Below, piece after piece: positions 41,788 through 54,674 of a stretch of DNA of 64,000 nt. Numbering within the stretch: position 1 is the stretch's first letter; each line of letters opens with the position of its first letter. A program made the translations under genes and the position numbers. Under the pieces are notes generated by a model, which saw only the letters and a program-made list of their open reading frames with translations, had not been told where the DNA came from and did no database searches. Origin of the DNA: Notolepis coatsorum (lineage: Eukaryota > Chordata > Actinopteri > Aulopiformes > Paralepididae); assembly GCA_963971535.1 (NCBI GenBank), contig OZ020589.1, positions 83,042,860 through 83,106,859 of the forward strand, read 5' to 3'.

Positions 41788-42293
41788 TGTTTCAAGTTTC
41801 TTTAATAGTTGTCATACAGAAGTACAGAATACTTTTATACAAAATGCTTCTTACTGTTACGCTCCAGAGACTGTGCAAGACAAGATAAGTATGAAATAAA
41901 ATAACATAGTATAGCATGTAAATTAGAAGTAAAAAAAATGAGGTCACAGTGTTCAGTATAGACATATGTACAATGTTCGATGCAGAGTAGACGTAACTGA
42001 GTTACCATATAATATACAATACTGTGTAGTGTACTAATATACAATACTATATAGTGCAAGGCAGAAATAGGATGAGGTGCAATTTAGGTACAATTTACAG
42101 TAGGTGTACGAGTTGTAGTGCAAATCCTTTATCAATAAATATAAAGTGTGTTTGTGTGATCTAAAGTGTGGAGAGTGGGTGCTGCAGTGTGTTGTTTGTT
42201 TAAGTGAGTGTGTGCGTGTGGGTGTGTGTGCTGTGTGCATTTGATGGTTGTTGCATAGTGTTTATTGTTCGTTTAGCAGCCTGATGGCCTGGG
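41788..42293 (-). mobile_element. 3' end of the L2/Jockey-type LINE
   Basis: Nearly identical to 15468-15976 (3' UTR and the last few codons) but with a 7-A run in place of the long A-run. 5'-truncated at GGCCTGGGG. Confidence 0.88.
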
Positions 42294-42339
42294 GCCACAC
42301 ATGCTAGGCCGCCCTCTGTCATAATACACTGTATGCTAT

Positions 42340-42965
42340 AGGAGACACAGGAGAGAAGGTTCTTTATTGAGATAGTAGGAAGGCTGAGAGGGAGACAGTG
42401 TAGAGGAGACACAGGAGAGAATTAAGGTTCTGGTGGGATCTCATCTGATCCTAGGCCAGCTGGGAGACAGAGTAGAGGAGACACAGAAGAGAACGTTCTG
42501 GTGGGATCTGATCCTAGGCCAGCGGGGATACTGAGTAGAGGAGACACAGGAGAGAATGTTCTGGTGGGATCTGATCCTAGGCCAACGGGGAGACAGAGTA
42601 GAGGATACACAGGAGAGAACGTTCTGGTGGGATCTGATCCTAGGCCAGCGGTGAGACAGAGTAGAGGAGACACAGGAGAGAACGTTCTGGTGGGATCTGA
42701 TCCTAGGCCAGCGGGGAGACAGAGTAGAGGAGACACAGGAGAGAACGTTCTGGTGGGATCTGATCCTAGGCCAGCAGGGAGATAGTGTATGGGAGAAACA
42801 GGATAGAAGGTTCTGGTGGGATCTGATCCTAGGCCAGCGGGTAGACAGAGTAGAGGAGACACAGGAGAGAACGTCCTGGTGGGATCTGATCCTAGGCCAG
42901 CGAGGAGACAGAGTAGAGGAGACACAGGAGAGAACGTTCTGGTGGGATCTGATCCTAGGCCAGCT
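42340..42965. repeat. 63-bp minisatellite, about 9-10 units
   Basis: Unit GAGACACAGGAGAGAACGTT, CTGGTGGGATCTGATCCTAG, GCCAGCGGGGAGACAGAGTAGAG. Length is a multiple of three, so all frames look open; no gene. Confidence 0.95.
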
Positions 42966-43341
42966 GGGGCACAACATCACAAGATAACTAAAATACCAAG
43001 ATTCTTGGGAAAACTGTTATAAAATAACACACAATTACATCCCTTGTGTACATTATGTAATGCAAACACACACACACACACACTTGGAAGTTCCAAAATA
43101 CTTGGACAAGTCCACTGCAAACACACAGACAAACTGTTATTAGCTTTATATCCGTCACAAAGCCCAAACCAGCTGGCTGTTGACACAGAATGGCGGATAA
43201 ACACTAACAGCTAGCTGCTTTTCCATAAAACGTAAGGTCTTGGTATATTTGCTTTTAAATACGCATTTGTGTGTGAAAGCGGGCAGAGCTGCGTATCCTG
43301 CATTCCTTTGGAGCGTGCTTCCTGCACCTCTTCTTAATTAA

Positions 43342-43951
43342 CACATTGACGACCAGCATGTAGTGCCGATTTATAGGCCAGAGGACAGAGGTTTGTTTAC
43401 AAACCGATGTACTTTCTAACAGCTATATATATAATTTATAGTATTGCTATCTGTCCATTCTCATTGTCACTTGAGTGCATAAACCGTGCCTTCATAATGG
43501 CTTAAAGAAAATAAAAATCCATCGGTTGGTTGTCATTTTATAGCGCCGTGAATATAAGGTTTATCGCAGTTTTCGCCTCGTTTTTTTCTGGGGGGCTAGA
43601 TAATAGGCTAACGGCTAGTCATGTTATATCAAACGCCATTTCTGCTGTATATATACGAATGAAATAAAACAAACTGCGTAGCATCCGGACTATTACAGAG
43701 CATCTATGGATGAAATGGGGGCGGCAGGGAACGCTGATCAGTATTATTGATTAGCAATACAGTGTGTGTTCAAGTAGCCATTTTCACTGATCGATCACGT
43801 TACGTTTTAAAACAATGTCCAATCCAGCTGTAATTTGGGGGAATAGTATCCTACCGTCAGGCCATGTGATCGGTTAATAGCGTTATTAATATGGAATAAA
43901 ACAATAACAACTCACCACGAGTTAACTCGTGGCTCTGGTCCTCAACGGGTG
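43342..43951. mobile_element. piggyBac-like type 3, copy 2 (294-bp deletion)
   Basis: Duplicate of 32903-33806; the junction GTGATCG|GTTAATAG at 43872/43873 marks the loss. Confidence 0.55.
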
Positions 43952-44083
43952 GAATCGAATCACGAGTTAACTCGTGCTTGGGCGGCAAAAAAGGGTGGTG
44001 CATAATTTTGAGCAGATGGGAAACTAAGACAGTATTTTCATGCAGCCTATCCAGGCAGGGCTCTCTGTGTGGCGTCTTAGCTG

Positions 44084-44343
44084 CAGTGGTGGCTTTCAGC
44101 CTCTGGGGGGCATTTCAACAGCGTGTGATAAATTAAGAAGAAGAAGAAGAAGTCTTTATTTGTCATGCAGATTTAACACACACACATGCGATGGGCGACC
44201 CACAGGAACACACACACACACACATGCACTGAGTCGCTGATGAAATGTCTCTCTGCACTTCCCATCCCATCGTCCTTACCCCCAACGGCAGCCGGGAGCA
44301 GACAAGGGCTGAAACAGGTTAAACATAGCTAAGGCCGCCACTG
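44084..44343. mobile_element. Possible small hAT-like MITE, copy 2
   Basis: Duplicate of 33939-34198. Confidence 0.35.
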
Positions 44344-44672
44344 CTAATATTAATATTTTTTTATAATTTTTTTCAAAAGAAAAGAGGCATAGTGGCTAAC
44401 GCTAATGGCACGCATACCAGAGGCTAACTGCCTACGAAAACAGGCACAGAGGCACTGAAAGAGGATTTCACCCATCTAATGAACACACTATACTAGACAA
44501 ATATCAAGATGTATCCATCAGTGGACCAATTGCATGCTTTTGCAGAGGACAAGAAGCCTTCAGTCGACTCCTTCAGACATTAAGCACCCCCACAGCCCAA
44601 ATGGAATGATAAAAAAAAAAAAATTATACAGAAGATTCCTGTAACTTTTTTCCCAGCCTGTTCGCCCGTTAA

Positions 44673-45606
44673 CACTTTGAGTGCCACGCCGGGTTTTTCC
44701 TTTTTACCCCCTTGATGCCACGGTCCACGGCCAATGTTAACGTTAATATCGCCTAATCTATGTTTTAAATTATGGCTATGTGTCTAATCTGCCCATCGCT
44801 TATCAAAGAATCATTTTCCAGTCAACATTGGCAAGGCAGATTGTATTTTTATCGCTTCATTTCCGTTTGATAGCATTTTGAAAATCACTGGTTTTCCGGG
44901 GAAAAACAACCCATTCTATGATAATCGCCTTTTACTGGAATATTCCAGAACGTTATCATTTGTCGGTCTATTTATGAATAGTTTTCAAATAAATGCTAGA
45001 TGATCGATAGTATATGTGTGCGCACGCACGCTTGTGCCGTGCGCTGATAATCGCTGCTATTATTTCCTCATGGTCTTTACAGTCAAAACAGCTATATCAC
45101 ATATAGTGGAAACGCTTATATCTCTGTGAAAATGAGTCTGATTATCCTAACACTGATAACATAGATTCCTTACCTGACATCAGATGGTATCCAAATGGTA
45201 TATTCCAAATTCCTGATCACCATTCGAAAAAATCGATAAGTGTATTGATCCAACGTGTGTACAGTAGAACACATGATTCCCCGCGGCTCAGAGGCTCCAG
45301 AATGAACTCTGGTAACCCCGGCTGCATCAGTGAGAAGTAAAATGTGGAGTCAGAAATCCGTTCTCCCATTCACTTTCATTGAGTCCATTCCAAAAGGTTG
45401 ATTTACCATCTGGGAGACGATAGGGGGCGCTTTTTTCACATCTGATCGCCGGCGGTCACTGGATCTCCAACGGTAGGCTCGTGTGATGCAATATGATTTC
45501 AGATCGCTAATAAAATAAAAAATAAAAAACACCAGAATATTCTCGGGCGTGGCACTCAGCGGTCGGGGCGTAAACCCGAATATTCTCGGGCGTGGCACGC
45601 AACGTG
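44673..45606. mobile_element. piggyBac-like type 1, copy 2
   Basis: Duplicate of 34528-35461, including both TTAA flanks. Confidence 0.85.
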
Positions 45607-45779
45607 TTAAAGGCACAGTGCCGCCTTTTTTTGTGTTCATGGACGTTGATGTTTCTACCCCCTTAAAGGCTGAGTGCCGCTTTTTTTTGTATATAATAAA
45701 TCATGCCCTTGCTTTGGCTAACTCTGATTACCTGTCTGTGTCGTGCAATTGGGGTCGCTATACAAACCATAACAGACAC

Positions 45780-46000
45780 CGAGCTACACTTCTTAACAAC
45801 CTGCCCACTATACCAAGACATCAGAGACACATACTTCCCACAAATTGCAAACACCCAAAGAGACTTTGAAAACATGGAAAATAACTCAAAACTCCAAAAT
45901 ACAACAATGTGCAAACACAGCAGCAAGATTTGTGAGCTGCTGTGACAAGAAAAGGACATCCAACGGAATACAACCACCATAAAAACTGTCAATCACACAA
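45780..46000 (+). pseudogene. LINE C-terminal fragment, copy 2
   Basis: Duplicate of 36135-36355 only; the 500 bp upstream in copy 1 are absent, so the LINE piece now joins the GACAGACAC sequence. Confidence 0.7.
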
Positions 46001-46082
46001 CATAGAGAGAGACCCAGCATCTCCTGCGTTGGTGGCGAGCGCCTTGCCCACTGCGCCACCTAGCCGCCCTAAATGCTACTAA

Positions 46083-46805
46083 TGTTACGATCTGTCTTCC
46101 CCTGCTCTCCCCATTCCCCTTCTGTCCATCCAAAGACTCATGAACAGTGGTCCTATGCTGCCATCTTGCGGCATGTCGGTGCTATTACACATGTCATCTC
46201 TGATTTACCTGTCCCTCTGTAGTAATGTTCTCTGTCATGCTCACTAATCTGCTCCCTGCAATTCTGCTATCTGTGATGTTCCCTATTATCTAGTCCAGTG
46301 TTCTCCCTAGTATGTTGTATTATCATCTACTGTAGTGTTGTCTCAGTGTGTGTATTTCTATTCGATCCAGTCATGTATTCTAGTCTGTCCGTGTCTCCCC
46401 AGCTGTTGCTTGTTTGTAATCAACGTCCGTATTTATGCCTGCCTGCCCCGTGTCTCCCTGTGGCGTCATTGTCCTGTTTACCCTGCATACCCTACTTCTG
46501 TTTCCCTGCCTGCGCAAAGCTCGTACTCTGACGTGTTCCTGTTCCAGCTATTCCTGCCGTTCGCGGAATTGCCCCTTTTATCCTGTATTTCCCTGTGAGT
46601 GTTCCTGTATATCTCTTGCAACGTTTTCCAGCATAGCTGAGGTTTCTGTTTTCGTGTTTTGAAGTTCGGTTTTGTTTGTGTCTTGTAATGTACCTTGTTT
46701 ACTGCTGCTCAGTAAATCCCATTTCATTATACTTCACTCCGTCGACTCTGCCTCGTCTGTTCGCTCACTGTCTGTAAATTGGGTTCTACCTCCACCACCA
46801 CCACA
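46083..46805 (+). mobile_element. Solo LTR, copy 2
   Basis: Duplicate of 36438-37160 with the same ACTAA flanks; it was duplicated with its flanks and is not an independent insertion. Confidence 0.8.
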
Positions 46806-47696
46806 ACTAATAACTGTACTCTAAAATACATAAAAAATAAGTATTCAATATTTTTTCATGTACTTTATTCTTTATCTGTTTCATGTAAAACACTTTGAAT
46901 TGCATCTGTATTTAATGCTGTATACATAAAATTTATATACATACACTACATACATAAGATATATATATATATAAACTATATACATACACTATATACATGT
47001 ACATAAGCTATATACATAAACAATATACATAAACAATATACATAAGCTATTTACATAAACACTATACATAAACTATATAAATAAACTATACATAAATGAT
47101 CTACATACACTATATACATATATATAAACTATGTAATAATAATTCATTTAATTTGTATGGTGCTTTTGAATGACCCAAATACACTATATACATAACCTAT
47201 ATACATACATAAGATATATTCATAAACTATATACATAAGATATATTCATAAACTGTATACATAAACGATATACATATACTATATACAGAAACAATATACT
47301 TACCTGTAGTCAGAGTCGAGTCCGGAAATTCTCTCCATCCTCCCTCCCCCCCACCACCCCCTCCCCTTGGGGTGCTCTGAGACACACAGACTCAAGGCTA
47401 GTTTAACATGTCTCAACAAATGCGCATGTTTGTATTAATTAATGATTGTGCCATTATTGCTATCAAATGTAATAATTGTGAATGATTTTCTGTAATGAGT
47501 TGTATGTGTATGTATCAAGCATCCTTGACTTCCAGGGACAACGATGTAAATAAGTCATTGGCTTTTTCGTTCATATCCTTGAGCAAATATGTGATGTAAT
47601 GATCTGTATATGTATACCTACCTATACCTACCTACCTTGCCTCAGCTTCAAGTGGGTCAGGGGTACTGGAGAAACAGACATGGCAGTCCAGCACTC

Positions 47697-47697
<1 letters not shown>

Positions 47698-47774
<77 letters not shown>

Positions 47775-47815
47775 TGTGTGTGTGTGTGTGTGTGTGTGTA
47801 TGCGTGTGTGTGCTT
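47698..47815. repeat. (GT)n microsatellite, copy 2
   Basis: Duplicate of 38053-38168, two bases longer. Confidence 0.97.
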
Positions 47816-48066
47816 GTGTTAAAGCAAGTCAAGTGGGTCTGAGAGGACACAGATGCTACTGCAGGTGAGAAGGAGCTGTTCTGTCTCTCCACCTATTTCT
47901 GTCTCCACCTCTTTCTCTCTATCTCTTTCTCTCTCCACATCTCTTTCTCTTTGCACCTTTTTCTTTCTCCACCTCTTTCTCTCTCTCCTCTCTCTCTATC
48001 TACATCTCTCTCTCCACCTTTCTCAATTTCTCTTTCTCTCTCCACCTCTTTCTCTCTAAATCTCTC

Positions 48067-48537
48067 TCTCTCTACATCTCTCTTGTGAAGGGTCTTTTTT
48101 GAAATATTATCATTTTCGTTTTGGTTAGATTTACTGTCTGTCAGTGTCCAGGTCTGGGAGAATATGTGCAGAAGATCAATGTGATGCTGTAGCCCTTCTT
48201 TTGTTGGAGACAGCAGCACCAGGTCATCTGCAAACAGTATGCATTTGACTTCTGTGTTTGCTAGGGGGATGCCAGGTGCTGCAGCTTGTTCCAATGTTTT
48301 GCCAGTTCATTGATGTATATGTGAGGGTTGGACTCAAACTGCACCCCTGTCTAACCCCACAGCTTCGAGGAAAGACGTCTGTGTGTTTTTCCTCAATTGG
48401 TGTACATTGACTTTATGAGGTTGTAGGTTATCCCTCCAATGCCACTTTCTAATAGTTTGTACAGCAGACCCTCGTGCCAAATTGAGTCGAATGCTTTTTG
48501 GAAGTCAACGAAAGAGGAGTATAATTAGCTTTTGTTT
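48067..48537 (-). pseudogene. LINE RT palm fragment, copy 2
   Basis: Duplicate of 38420-38890, with the same frameshifts. Confidence 0.75.
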
Positions 48538-48552
48538 TTATTTATTTGGTTG

Positions 48553-48599
<47 letters not shown>

Positions 48600-48600
<1 letters not shown>

Positions 48601-49267
48601 ATCCCAGGAAAATACGCGATAATAGCCCTTTAGTGGAATACACTAAACACGTTGTAATTTTTCGCCTGATTATCGGATCTTCCTGAAATCAATGCTAGAT
48701 TATCATTAGTATCCTTCCTCGTGCATACATGAAATGGCCCTCGTAGCGTGGCGCTCCCCCCGCCACCTCCTGCACTCAACGGTAAACAGCCACACACACA
48801 CACACACACAGACAGCTTCGATAGCGGTAGAAAGAAATATCAGATCAACGCAAGATTTTATATATAGAGTCCTTACATGGTCTCTGATGTAATGAAATAA
48901 TTCAATTATCTGATCGCCATTCCAAATACTGCTCGTGGAGGTCTGTCCCACATTGCCCGGCATTGCATAGGAAGGGAGGGGGAGCCAGCCTTGCACACGT
49001 TGTAAACGCTAGTCCTGCCGGAGTATTTAAACCCCGCCCGCACGGCTAAGACCGGCCCAGAAAAAAAACTACACCATTTCTAATATAGTGCAATACCGGC
49101 TGGAAGGCGTAGGCGGCGGTATTTGCCCTTTTGCGAGTTCAGACCCATTCCCAATGATAACATCAGGCTGGATGGATGAAAAATTAATGGATATAGAGTT
49201 TTCTCGTGATTGGCGCTGAACGGTTGGCGAGTTAACCCGACTTTTCTCGTGACTGGCGCTGAATGAG
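48600..49267. mobile_element. piggyBac-like type 2, copy 2
   Basis: Duplicate of 38961-39628. Confidence 0.7.
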
Positions 49268-49273
49268 TTAAAC

Positions 49274-49869
49274 ATGTTCACATATCTCCTCTCTCTCTCC
49301 TTAAACATGTTCACCTCTCTCCTCTCTCTCACTTTCTCTTTCTCTCTCTCTCTAACAGTCACTGGTCACTGTGCTTCAAATGAACTATACTGAAGGTACA
49401 CACACACACACATCTCTCTCTCTCTCTCGTTGAATGTGTTCACCTCTCTCTCTATCTCTCCTTAAACGTGTTCACCTCTCTCTCTCCCTCCTTGAACGTG
49501 TTCACCTCTGTCCTCTCTCTCTCCTTAAACATGTTCACCTCTCTCCTCTCTCTCACTTTCTCTTTCTCTCTCTCTCTAACAGTCACTGGTCACTGTGCTT
49601 CAAATGAACTATACTGAAGGTACACACACACACACATCTCTCTCTCTCGTTGAATGTGTTCACCTCTCTCTATCTCTCCTTAAATGTGTTCACCTCTCTC
49701 TCTCTCCCTCCTTGAACGTGTTCACCTCTCTCCTCTTTCTCCTTAAACATGTTCACCTCTCTCCTCTCTCTCTTTCTCTCTCTCTAACAGCCACTGGCCA
49801 CTGTGCTTCAAAAGAACTACACTGAAGGTACACACACACACATACTGTATTACTATACTTGTGAAGATC
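49274..49869. repeat. 208-224 bp tandem repeat, copy 2
   Basis: Duplicate of 39635-40230. Confidence 0.9.
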
Positions 49870-49896
49870 ACACATTCCATCCGCCTCTTATTGTAT

Positions 49897-50239
49897 TAGA
49901 TCCTGAAATGCCCCTTTTCAGGCCTTGACTACTACAATGCACTGCTAGCTGCTTTAACAGCTACCGTCACCAAACCTCTTCAACTCATACAGAACGCAGC
50001 GGCTCGCCTGATCTCCAACCTACCAAAGTCAGCCCACGTTACCCCACTTCTCAGAGGACGGCTCCCCCCTATCTCTGGTCAATGGTCTCTAACTACACAC
50101 CCTCAAGACCCTACTCTCTGCATCTTGCTGCCTCAGATCCAGTCCTATCCAAGCTCTGGGGGGGGGGGTCATCAAAGAGAAGCAGGCTATTCTCAGTCCT
50201 AGCTCCACAGTGGTGGAACGAACTCCACACCACATCATA
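49897..50239 (+). pseudogene. L2-like LINE C-terminal fragment, copy 2
   Basis: Duplicate of 40258-40600. Confidence 0.75.
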
Positions 50240-50379
50240 AGACACTGTATGCTAGGCCGCCCTCTGTCATAAGAAGCTGTATGCTAGGCCACCCTCTCTC
50301 ATAAGTTACTGTATGCTAGGCAACCCTCTGTCATAAGACACTGCATGCTAGGCCACCCTGTGTCATAAGATACTGTATG

Positions 50380-50931
50380 CAGGGGTTCCCAAACTTTTCA
50401 GGCCGGGACCCAGAAAATAAGGCGTCAGAGAGCCGTGGCCCAATGCACATCGTCAGGCTTTTTTTTTTTTTTTTTTTTTTGTCAGGCGACCGATTTTTTA
50501 AGCCAAATATCACTTCAATCCTATTAAGTTAGTTCAAGTTAGTTATTCATTTATATGTGCTATTTATGAGAGGGCTAACTTGTTGCAAAATAATAATGAT
50601 AATAATAATAGCCTCATTAAAATACTATTGTTGCTTCGGTTGTTTTCAGCGTTCTATGTGCATAATCTGTTATTTAGTTTGAAATGTTCGTTGAAATAAG
50701 TAGATTTTTCGTTTTTGTTTATTTATTAAGTTAATATAAAACCATATAGTCACATTTTAGAATACAATAGAATAGAATTTTTGAATACAACTAGAAACAC
50801 TGTCCTGGCCTGCTTCTAAGTTCAGTGGCCTGAATTTTTTTATTTATTATTTTTTTTAAATCATCTCGCGGCCCTCCCGTGGCTGCTCGCGGCCCACCTT
50901 TGGGTCGCGACCCCGACTTTGGGAACCACTG
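50380..50931. mobile_element. hAT-type MITE, copy 2 of 40741-41292
   Basis: Same ends; carries the one obvious T/A substitution in its T-run. Confidence 0.75.
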
Positions 50932-51081
50932 TGCTAGGCCACCCTGTCATAAGACACTGTATGCTAGGCCACCCTCTGTCATGAGACACTGTATGCTAGG
51001 CCACCCTCTGTCATGAGACACTGTATGCTAGGCCACCCTCTGTCATAAGGCACTGCATGCTAGGCCACCCTGTGTCATAAG

Positions 51082-51378
51082 CAGGCATACGTTCTTCATG
51101 GGACGGGGTTGCACTCTGTGCAACCCCAGATAAGTACTCGCTATTTGCATATCAATAGCGCCGGTCGTCAGGTGTGTTAAATACGTTCTCAGATACATTC
51201 ACACCTAACTTGTTGTGAAGACATGTGTTACATTCCATTCGTAGAGGCAATTAGGCACTGTCTTTAGTCTGTGCTCAAGCGAGGGGACATTAAATGCGCA
51301 TTCGCGGGAGCGCGCACGCCGAGAGCGCGCATGCACGTGGTGCGTGCAACCCTAGATGATTTCAATAACGCACCACTG
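51082..51378. mobile_element. hAT-type MITE, copy 2 of 41443-41739
   Basis: Same ends and GTCATAAG duplications. Confidence 0.7.
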
Positions 51379-51426
51379 GTCATAAGATACTGTATGCTAG
51401 GCCACCCTCTGTCAGGAGACACTGTA

Positions 51427-51932
51427 TGTTTCAAGTTTCTTTAATAGTTGTCATACAGAAGTACAGAATACTTTTATACAAAATGCTTCTTACTGTTACG
51501 CTCCAGAGACTGTGCAAGACAAGATAAGTATGAAATAAAATAACATAGTATAGCATGTAAATTAGAAGTAAAAAAAATGAGGTCACAGTGTTCAGTATAG
51601 ACATATGTACAATGTTCGATGCAGAGTAGACGTAACTGAGTTACCATATAATATACAATACTGTGTAGTGTACTAATATACAATACTATATAGTGCAAGG
51701 CAGAAATAGGATGAGGTGCAATTTAGGTACAATTTACAGTAGGTGTACGAGTTGTAGTGCAAATCCTTTATCAATAAATATAAAGTGTGTTTGTGTGATC
51801 TAAAGTGTGGAGAGTGGGTGCTGCAGTGTGTTGTTTGTTTAAGTGAGTGTGTGCGTGTGGGTGTGTGTGCTGTGTGCATTTGATGGTTGTTGCATAGTGT
51901 TTATTGTTCGTTTAGCAGCCTGATGGCCTGGG
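51427..51932 (-). mobile_element. L2/Jockey-type LINE 3' end, copy 2
   Basis: Duplicate of 41788-42293. Confidence 0.88.
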
Positions 51933-51978
51933 GCCACACATGCTAGGCCGCCCTCTGTCATAATACACTGTATGCTAT

Positions 51979-52604
51979 AGGAGACACAGGAGAGAAGGTT
52001 CTTTATTGAGATAGTAGGAAGGCTGAGAGGGAGACAGTGTAGAGGAGACACAGGAGAGAATTAAGGTTCTGGTGGGATCTCATCTGATCCTAGGCCAGCT
52101 GGGAGACAGAGTAGAGGAGACACAGAAGAGAACGTTCTGGTGGGATCTGATCCTAGGCCAGCGGGGATACTGAGTAGAGGAGACACAGGAGAGAATGTTC
52201 TGGTGGGATCTGATCCTAGGCCAACGGGGAGACAGAGTAGAGGATACACAGGAGAGAACGTTCTGGTGGGATCTGATCCTAGGCCAGCGGTGAGACAGAG
52301 TAGAGGAGACACAGGAGAGAACGTTCTGGTGGGATCTGATCCTAGGCCAGCGGGGAGACAGAGTAGAGGAGACACAGGAGAGAACGTTCTGGTGGGATCT
52401 GATCCTAGGCCAGCAGGGAGATAGTGTATGGGAGAAACAGGATAGAAGGTTCTGGTGGGATCTGATCCTAGGCCAGCGGGTAGACAGAGTAGAGGAGACA
52501 CAGGAGAGAACGTCCTGGTGGGATCTGATCCTAGGCCAGCGAGGAGACAGAGTAGAGGAGACACAGGAGAGAACGTTCTGGTGGGATCTGATCCTAGGCC
52601 AGCT
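51979..52604. repeat. 63-bp minisatellite, copy 2
   Basis: Duplicate of 42340-42965; same unit variants in the same order, so no unit gain or loss since duplication. Confidence 0.95.
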
Positions 52605-52702
52605 GGGGCACAACATCACAAGATAACTAAAATACCAAGATTCTTGGGAAAACTGTTATAAAATAACACACAATTACATCCCTTGTGTACATTATGTAAT
52701 GC

Positions 52703-52780
<78 letters not shown>
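52703..52780. repeat. (CA)n microsatellite at the duplication edge
   Basis: About 39 CA units; the counterpart at the end of copy 1 has only about nine before it joins copy 2. Confidence 0.97.
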
Positions 52781-52782
<2 letters not shown>

Positions 52783-52783
<1 letters not shown>

Positions 52784-53500
52784 GGAACAGATACATACAC
52801 ACATCCATGCCCCCCCTACACACACAGATGTGTTGAGATATGGCACAGCATGTACTAGAGATGAGTTCCTGGGAAACCCATCTGCGAGTGAGAATAGGGA
52901 CCGTTTCTTTTTCTGAAGCATCTATTTTTAGATGTAAAAACCAAGACAGCATAAGAAATGGAGAGAGAGAGAGTTAAAAGAATGAACCAGAGGAGGAAGA
53001 TTAATACCAGTGTTGCTGATGTAGTCTCCATATCTGATGTTGATACGACTCTGCAGTATTTCCACACATTGTCTGATTTATTTACTTGAGACAAGAATTC
53101 AATTCTGATTGTTGAGAGATCTATTATTAATTTCTAACCTATCATTGTTGTGTTGCCAGGTAGATGTTGGCCTCACAACTAAATACCTCCCCAGAAGAAA
53201 ATAGTTTGATCTTTATTTGACAATATTGCCAAACAATCTTTCAGTTATAATGTTCAAATCCCTCCTCTAAAATAATGTTTACCCTTGTAGGATTACTGTC
53301 AGACAGCCGACCCGACACGTTAGAGAACTACGTACAGCTTAGCCCCCGTGGCCAGAGGACCATAAATATTAACAGGCTGGCTAGCAAATTATACTTTATT
53401 TTTCCGTTTTCCCACAAATCAATACATTTATACAGCTTTATTTTTTTGTATCCACTTTTTCTCCCATTTTTCTATATTTTCTCCCATCCCAATTTCGTAT
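52783..53500. other. Non-coding stretch without a recognised element
   Basis: Short frames (52855-53094, 53275-53640) show no family features. It may include the distal 3' UTR of the LINE to the right. Confidence 0.45.
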
Positions 53501-53701
53501 CATCCAATTCAACCCTCCCTGTCACGAACGCTGTTTCTTGCCTCCCACAAGCCGGCTGCACACTGTATAAACAAGTAACACTGTACATTGAGGGGGGGGG
53601 GGGGGGAGACACTGTACAAACAAACACAATTGTACATTGAACTATTGACAAAACCATACTAGGTAAATGACTGTACATTGGAGGGGGTTGGGTTAGGATA
53701 T

Positions 53702-54661
53702 TTACAGGGGCCAGTGTTGAATTGCAGTCTCCCGTAGGTGTCCCTTGAGAGAGGTTTTGAAAGTGGGTAGTGATCCACATTCCTTTACAGCTTTGGGTAG
53801 GGCGTTCCACATTGATGTGGCATAATTGCGAAACGTGTTTAGTCCCTTATTTGAGCCGAATCTGGGTTTAACATGATTTGTGGAGCTCCCTCTGGTGTTG
53901 TGATCGTGGTATTCACTGACCTTTGGGAAGTATTTTGACATGTACATGGGTACCTTGGTCGTGTAGTGTATCTTGTAGACCAGGCCCATTGCAAGTTGTT
54001 GTACTCTGTCGTCTACTCTAAGCCATCCTAGGTTGTCAAAGTGGGCAGGGGTGAGGTGGGTTCTAGGAGTAAGGTCAAGCAGTAGTCTGACCAGTTTGTT
54101 TTGAGATGTTTGTAATTTTGTTTTTAGCGCCTTTGAGGTGCTTTGGTACCATGAGGTGCAAGCATAGTCGTAGTACCCCTGAATGAGTGCTCCTGCCAGA
54201 GTCTTCAGGGTGTTCTTGTTTACCAGAGAGGAGATCCGGTACAAGAATCGAGTTCGTTGGTTGACTTTTTTTATTACATTGGATGCCATTTTGTCACAGG
54301 AGAGATTAGCCTCTAGGATGGAACCCAGGTAGGTAATTTCATCTTTCCTTGTGACAATATTGTCACCCACTGTAACTGAGAAGCCGTCAGTCTTGCTGAG
54401 TTTGTTATTTGAACCGAAGAGAATGGACTCTGTTTTGCCCATGTGTAATGATAGTTTGTTATCAGCGAGCCATATGCAGATTCTGCCTAGTTCCGAGCTG
54501 AGGGTTTTTTCAACCTGTAACTTGTTCTTGTCAGAGACCAGCAGGGCTGAGTCGTCCGCAAACAGGAACAAGTTGCAGTCACAAGCTGACGACATGTCAT
54601 TTGCATAAATTAGGAACAGTAGCGGTCCTAGTATGCTTCCTTGTGGAACACCACAGCTCAC
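53702..54661 (-). CDS. LINE RT, C-terminal part
   Basis: 319 codons: CGVPQGSILGPLLFLIYAND (motif B, residues 3-22), catalytic FADD (34-37), GKTESILFGS, ITYLGSILE, and the thumb/C-terminal ALIQGYYDYACTSWY, KLQTSQNKLVRLLL, HDHNTRGSS and MWNALPKAVKECGSL blocks. It reads on from the upstream RT frame except for a shift in the C-run at 54666-54675, where one base decides the frame; this could be a true mutation or a sequencing error. Confidence 0.88.
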   Translation of the reverse strand: MSCGVPQGSILGPLLFLIYANDMSSACDCNLFLFADDSALLVSDKNKLQVEKTLSSELGRICIWLADNKLSLHMGKTESILFGSNNKLSKTDGFSVTVGDNIVTRKDEITYLGSILEANLSCDKMASNVIKKVNQRTRFLYRISSLVNKNTLKTLAGALIQGYYDYACTSWYQSTSKALKTKLQTSQNKLVRLLLDLTPRTHLTPAHFDNLGWLRVDDRVQQLAMGLVYKIHYTTKVPMYMSKYFPKVSEYHDHNTRGSSTNHVKPRFGSNKGLNTFRNYATSMWNALPKAVKECGSLPTFKTSLKGHLRETAIQHWPL

Positions 54662-54674
54662 TGTGAGGGGGGGG

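Larger units (their letters stand above)
40594..41790. repeat. 32-bp tandem array interrupted by two elements
   Basis: Unit ATAAGACACTGTATGCTAGG then CCACCCTCTGTC, present at 40594-40740, 41293-41442 and 41740-41787, and once at 42301-42335. Confidence 0.92.
32643..43081. other. Tandem segmental duplication, copy 1 (10.4 kb)
   Basis: Sequence from ACTTGGAAGTTCC (32643) to the (CA)n at about 43066-43081 recurs in direct orientation from 43082. By eye the copies are nearly identical. This copy has two segments missing from copy 2: 33434-33727 (294 bp) and 35635-36134 (500 bp). Confidence 0.95.
50233..51429. repeat. 32-bp tandem array, copy 2
   Basis: Duplicate of 40594-41790 with the same interruptions. 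Confidence 0.92.
43082..52703. other. Tandem segmental duplication, copy 2 (9.6 kb)
   Basis: Starts inside the copy of the 32643 sequence directly after a (CA)n and ends in a second, longer (CA)n. Offsets to copy 1 are 10439, 10145, 9645, 9647 and 9639 in successive blocks, locating each indel. One clear substitution is T to A in the T-run near 50850. Confidence 0.95.

Noticed and set aside
42422-42980. Two overlapping 167-179 aa repeat proteins
   Set aside because: The 63-bp unit is divisible by three and lacks stops, so several frames stay open by construction; no start context or family similarity.
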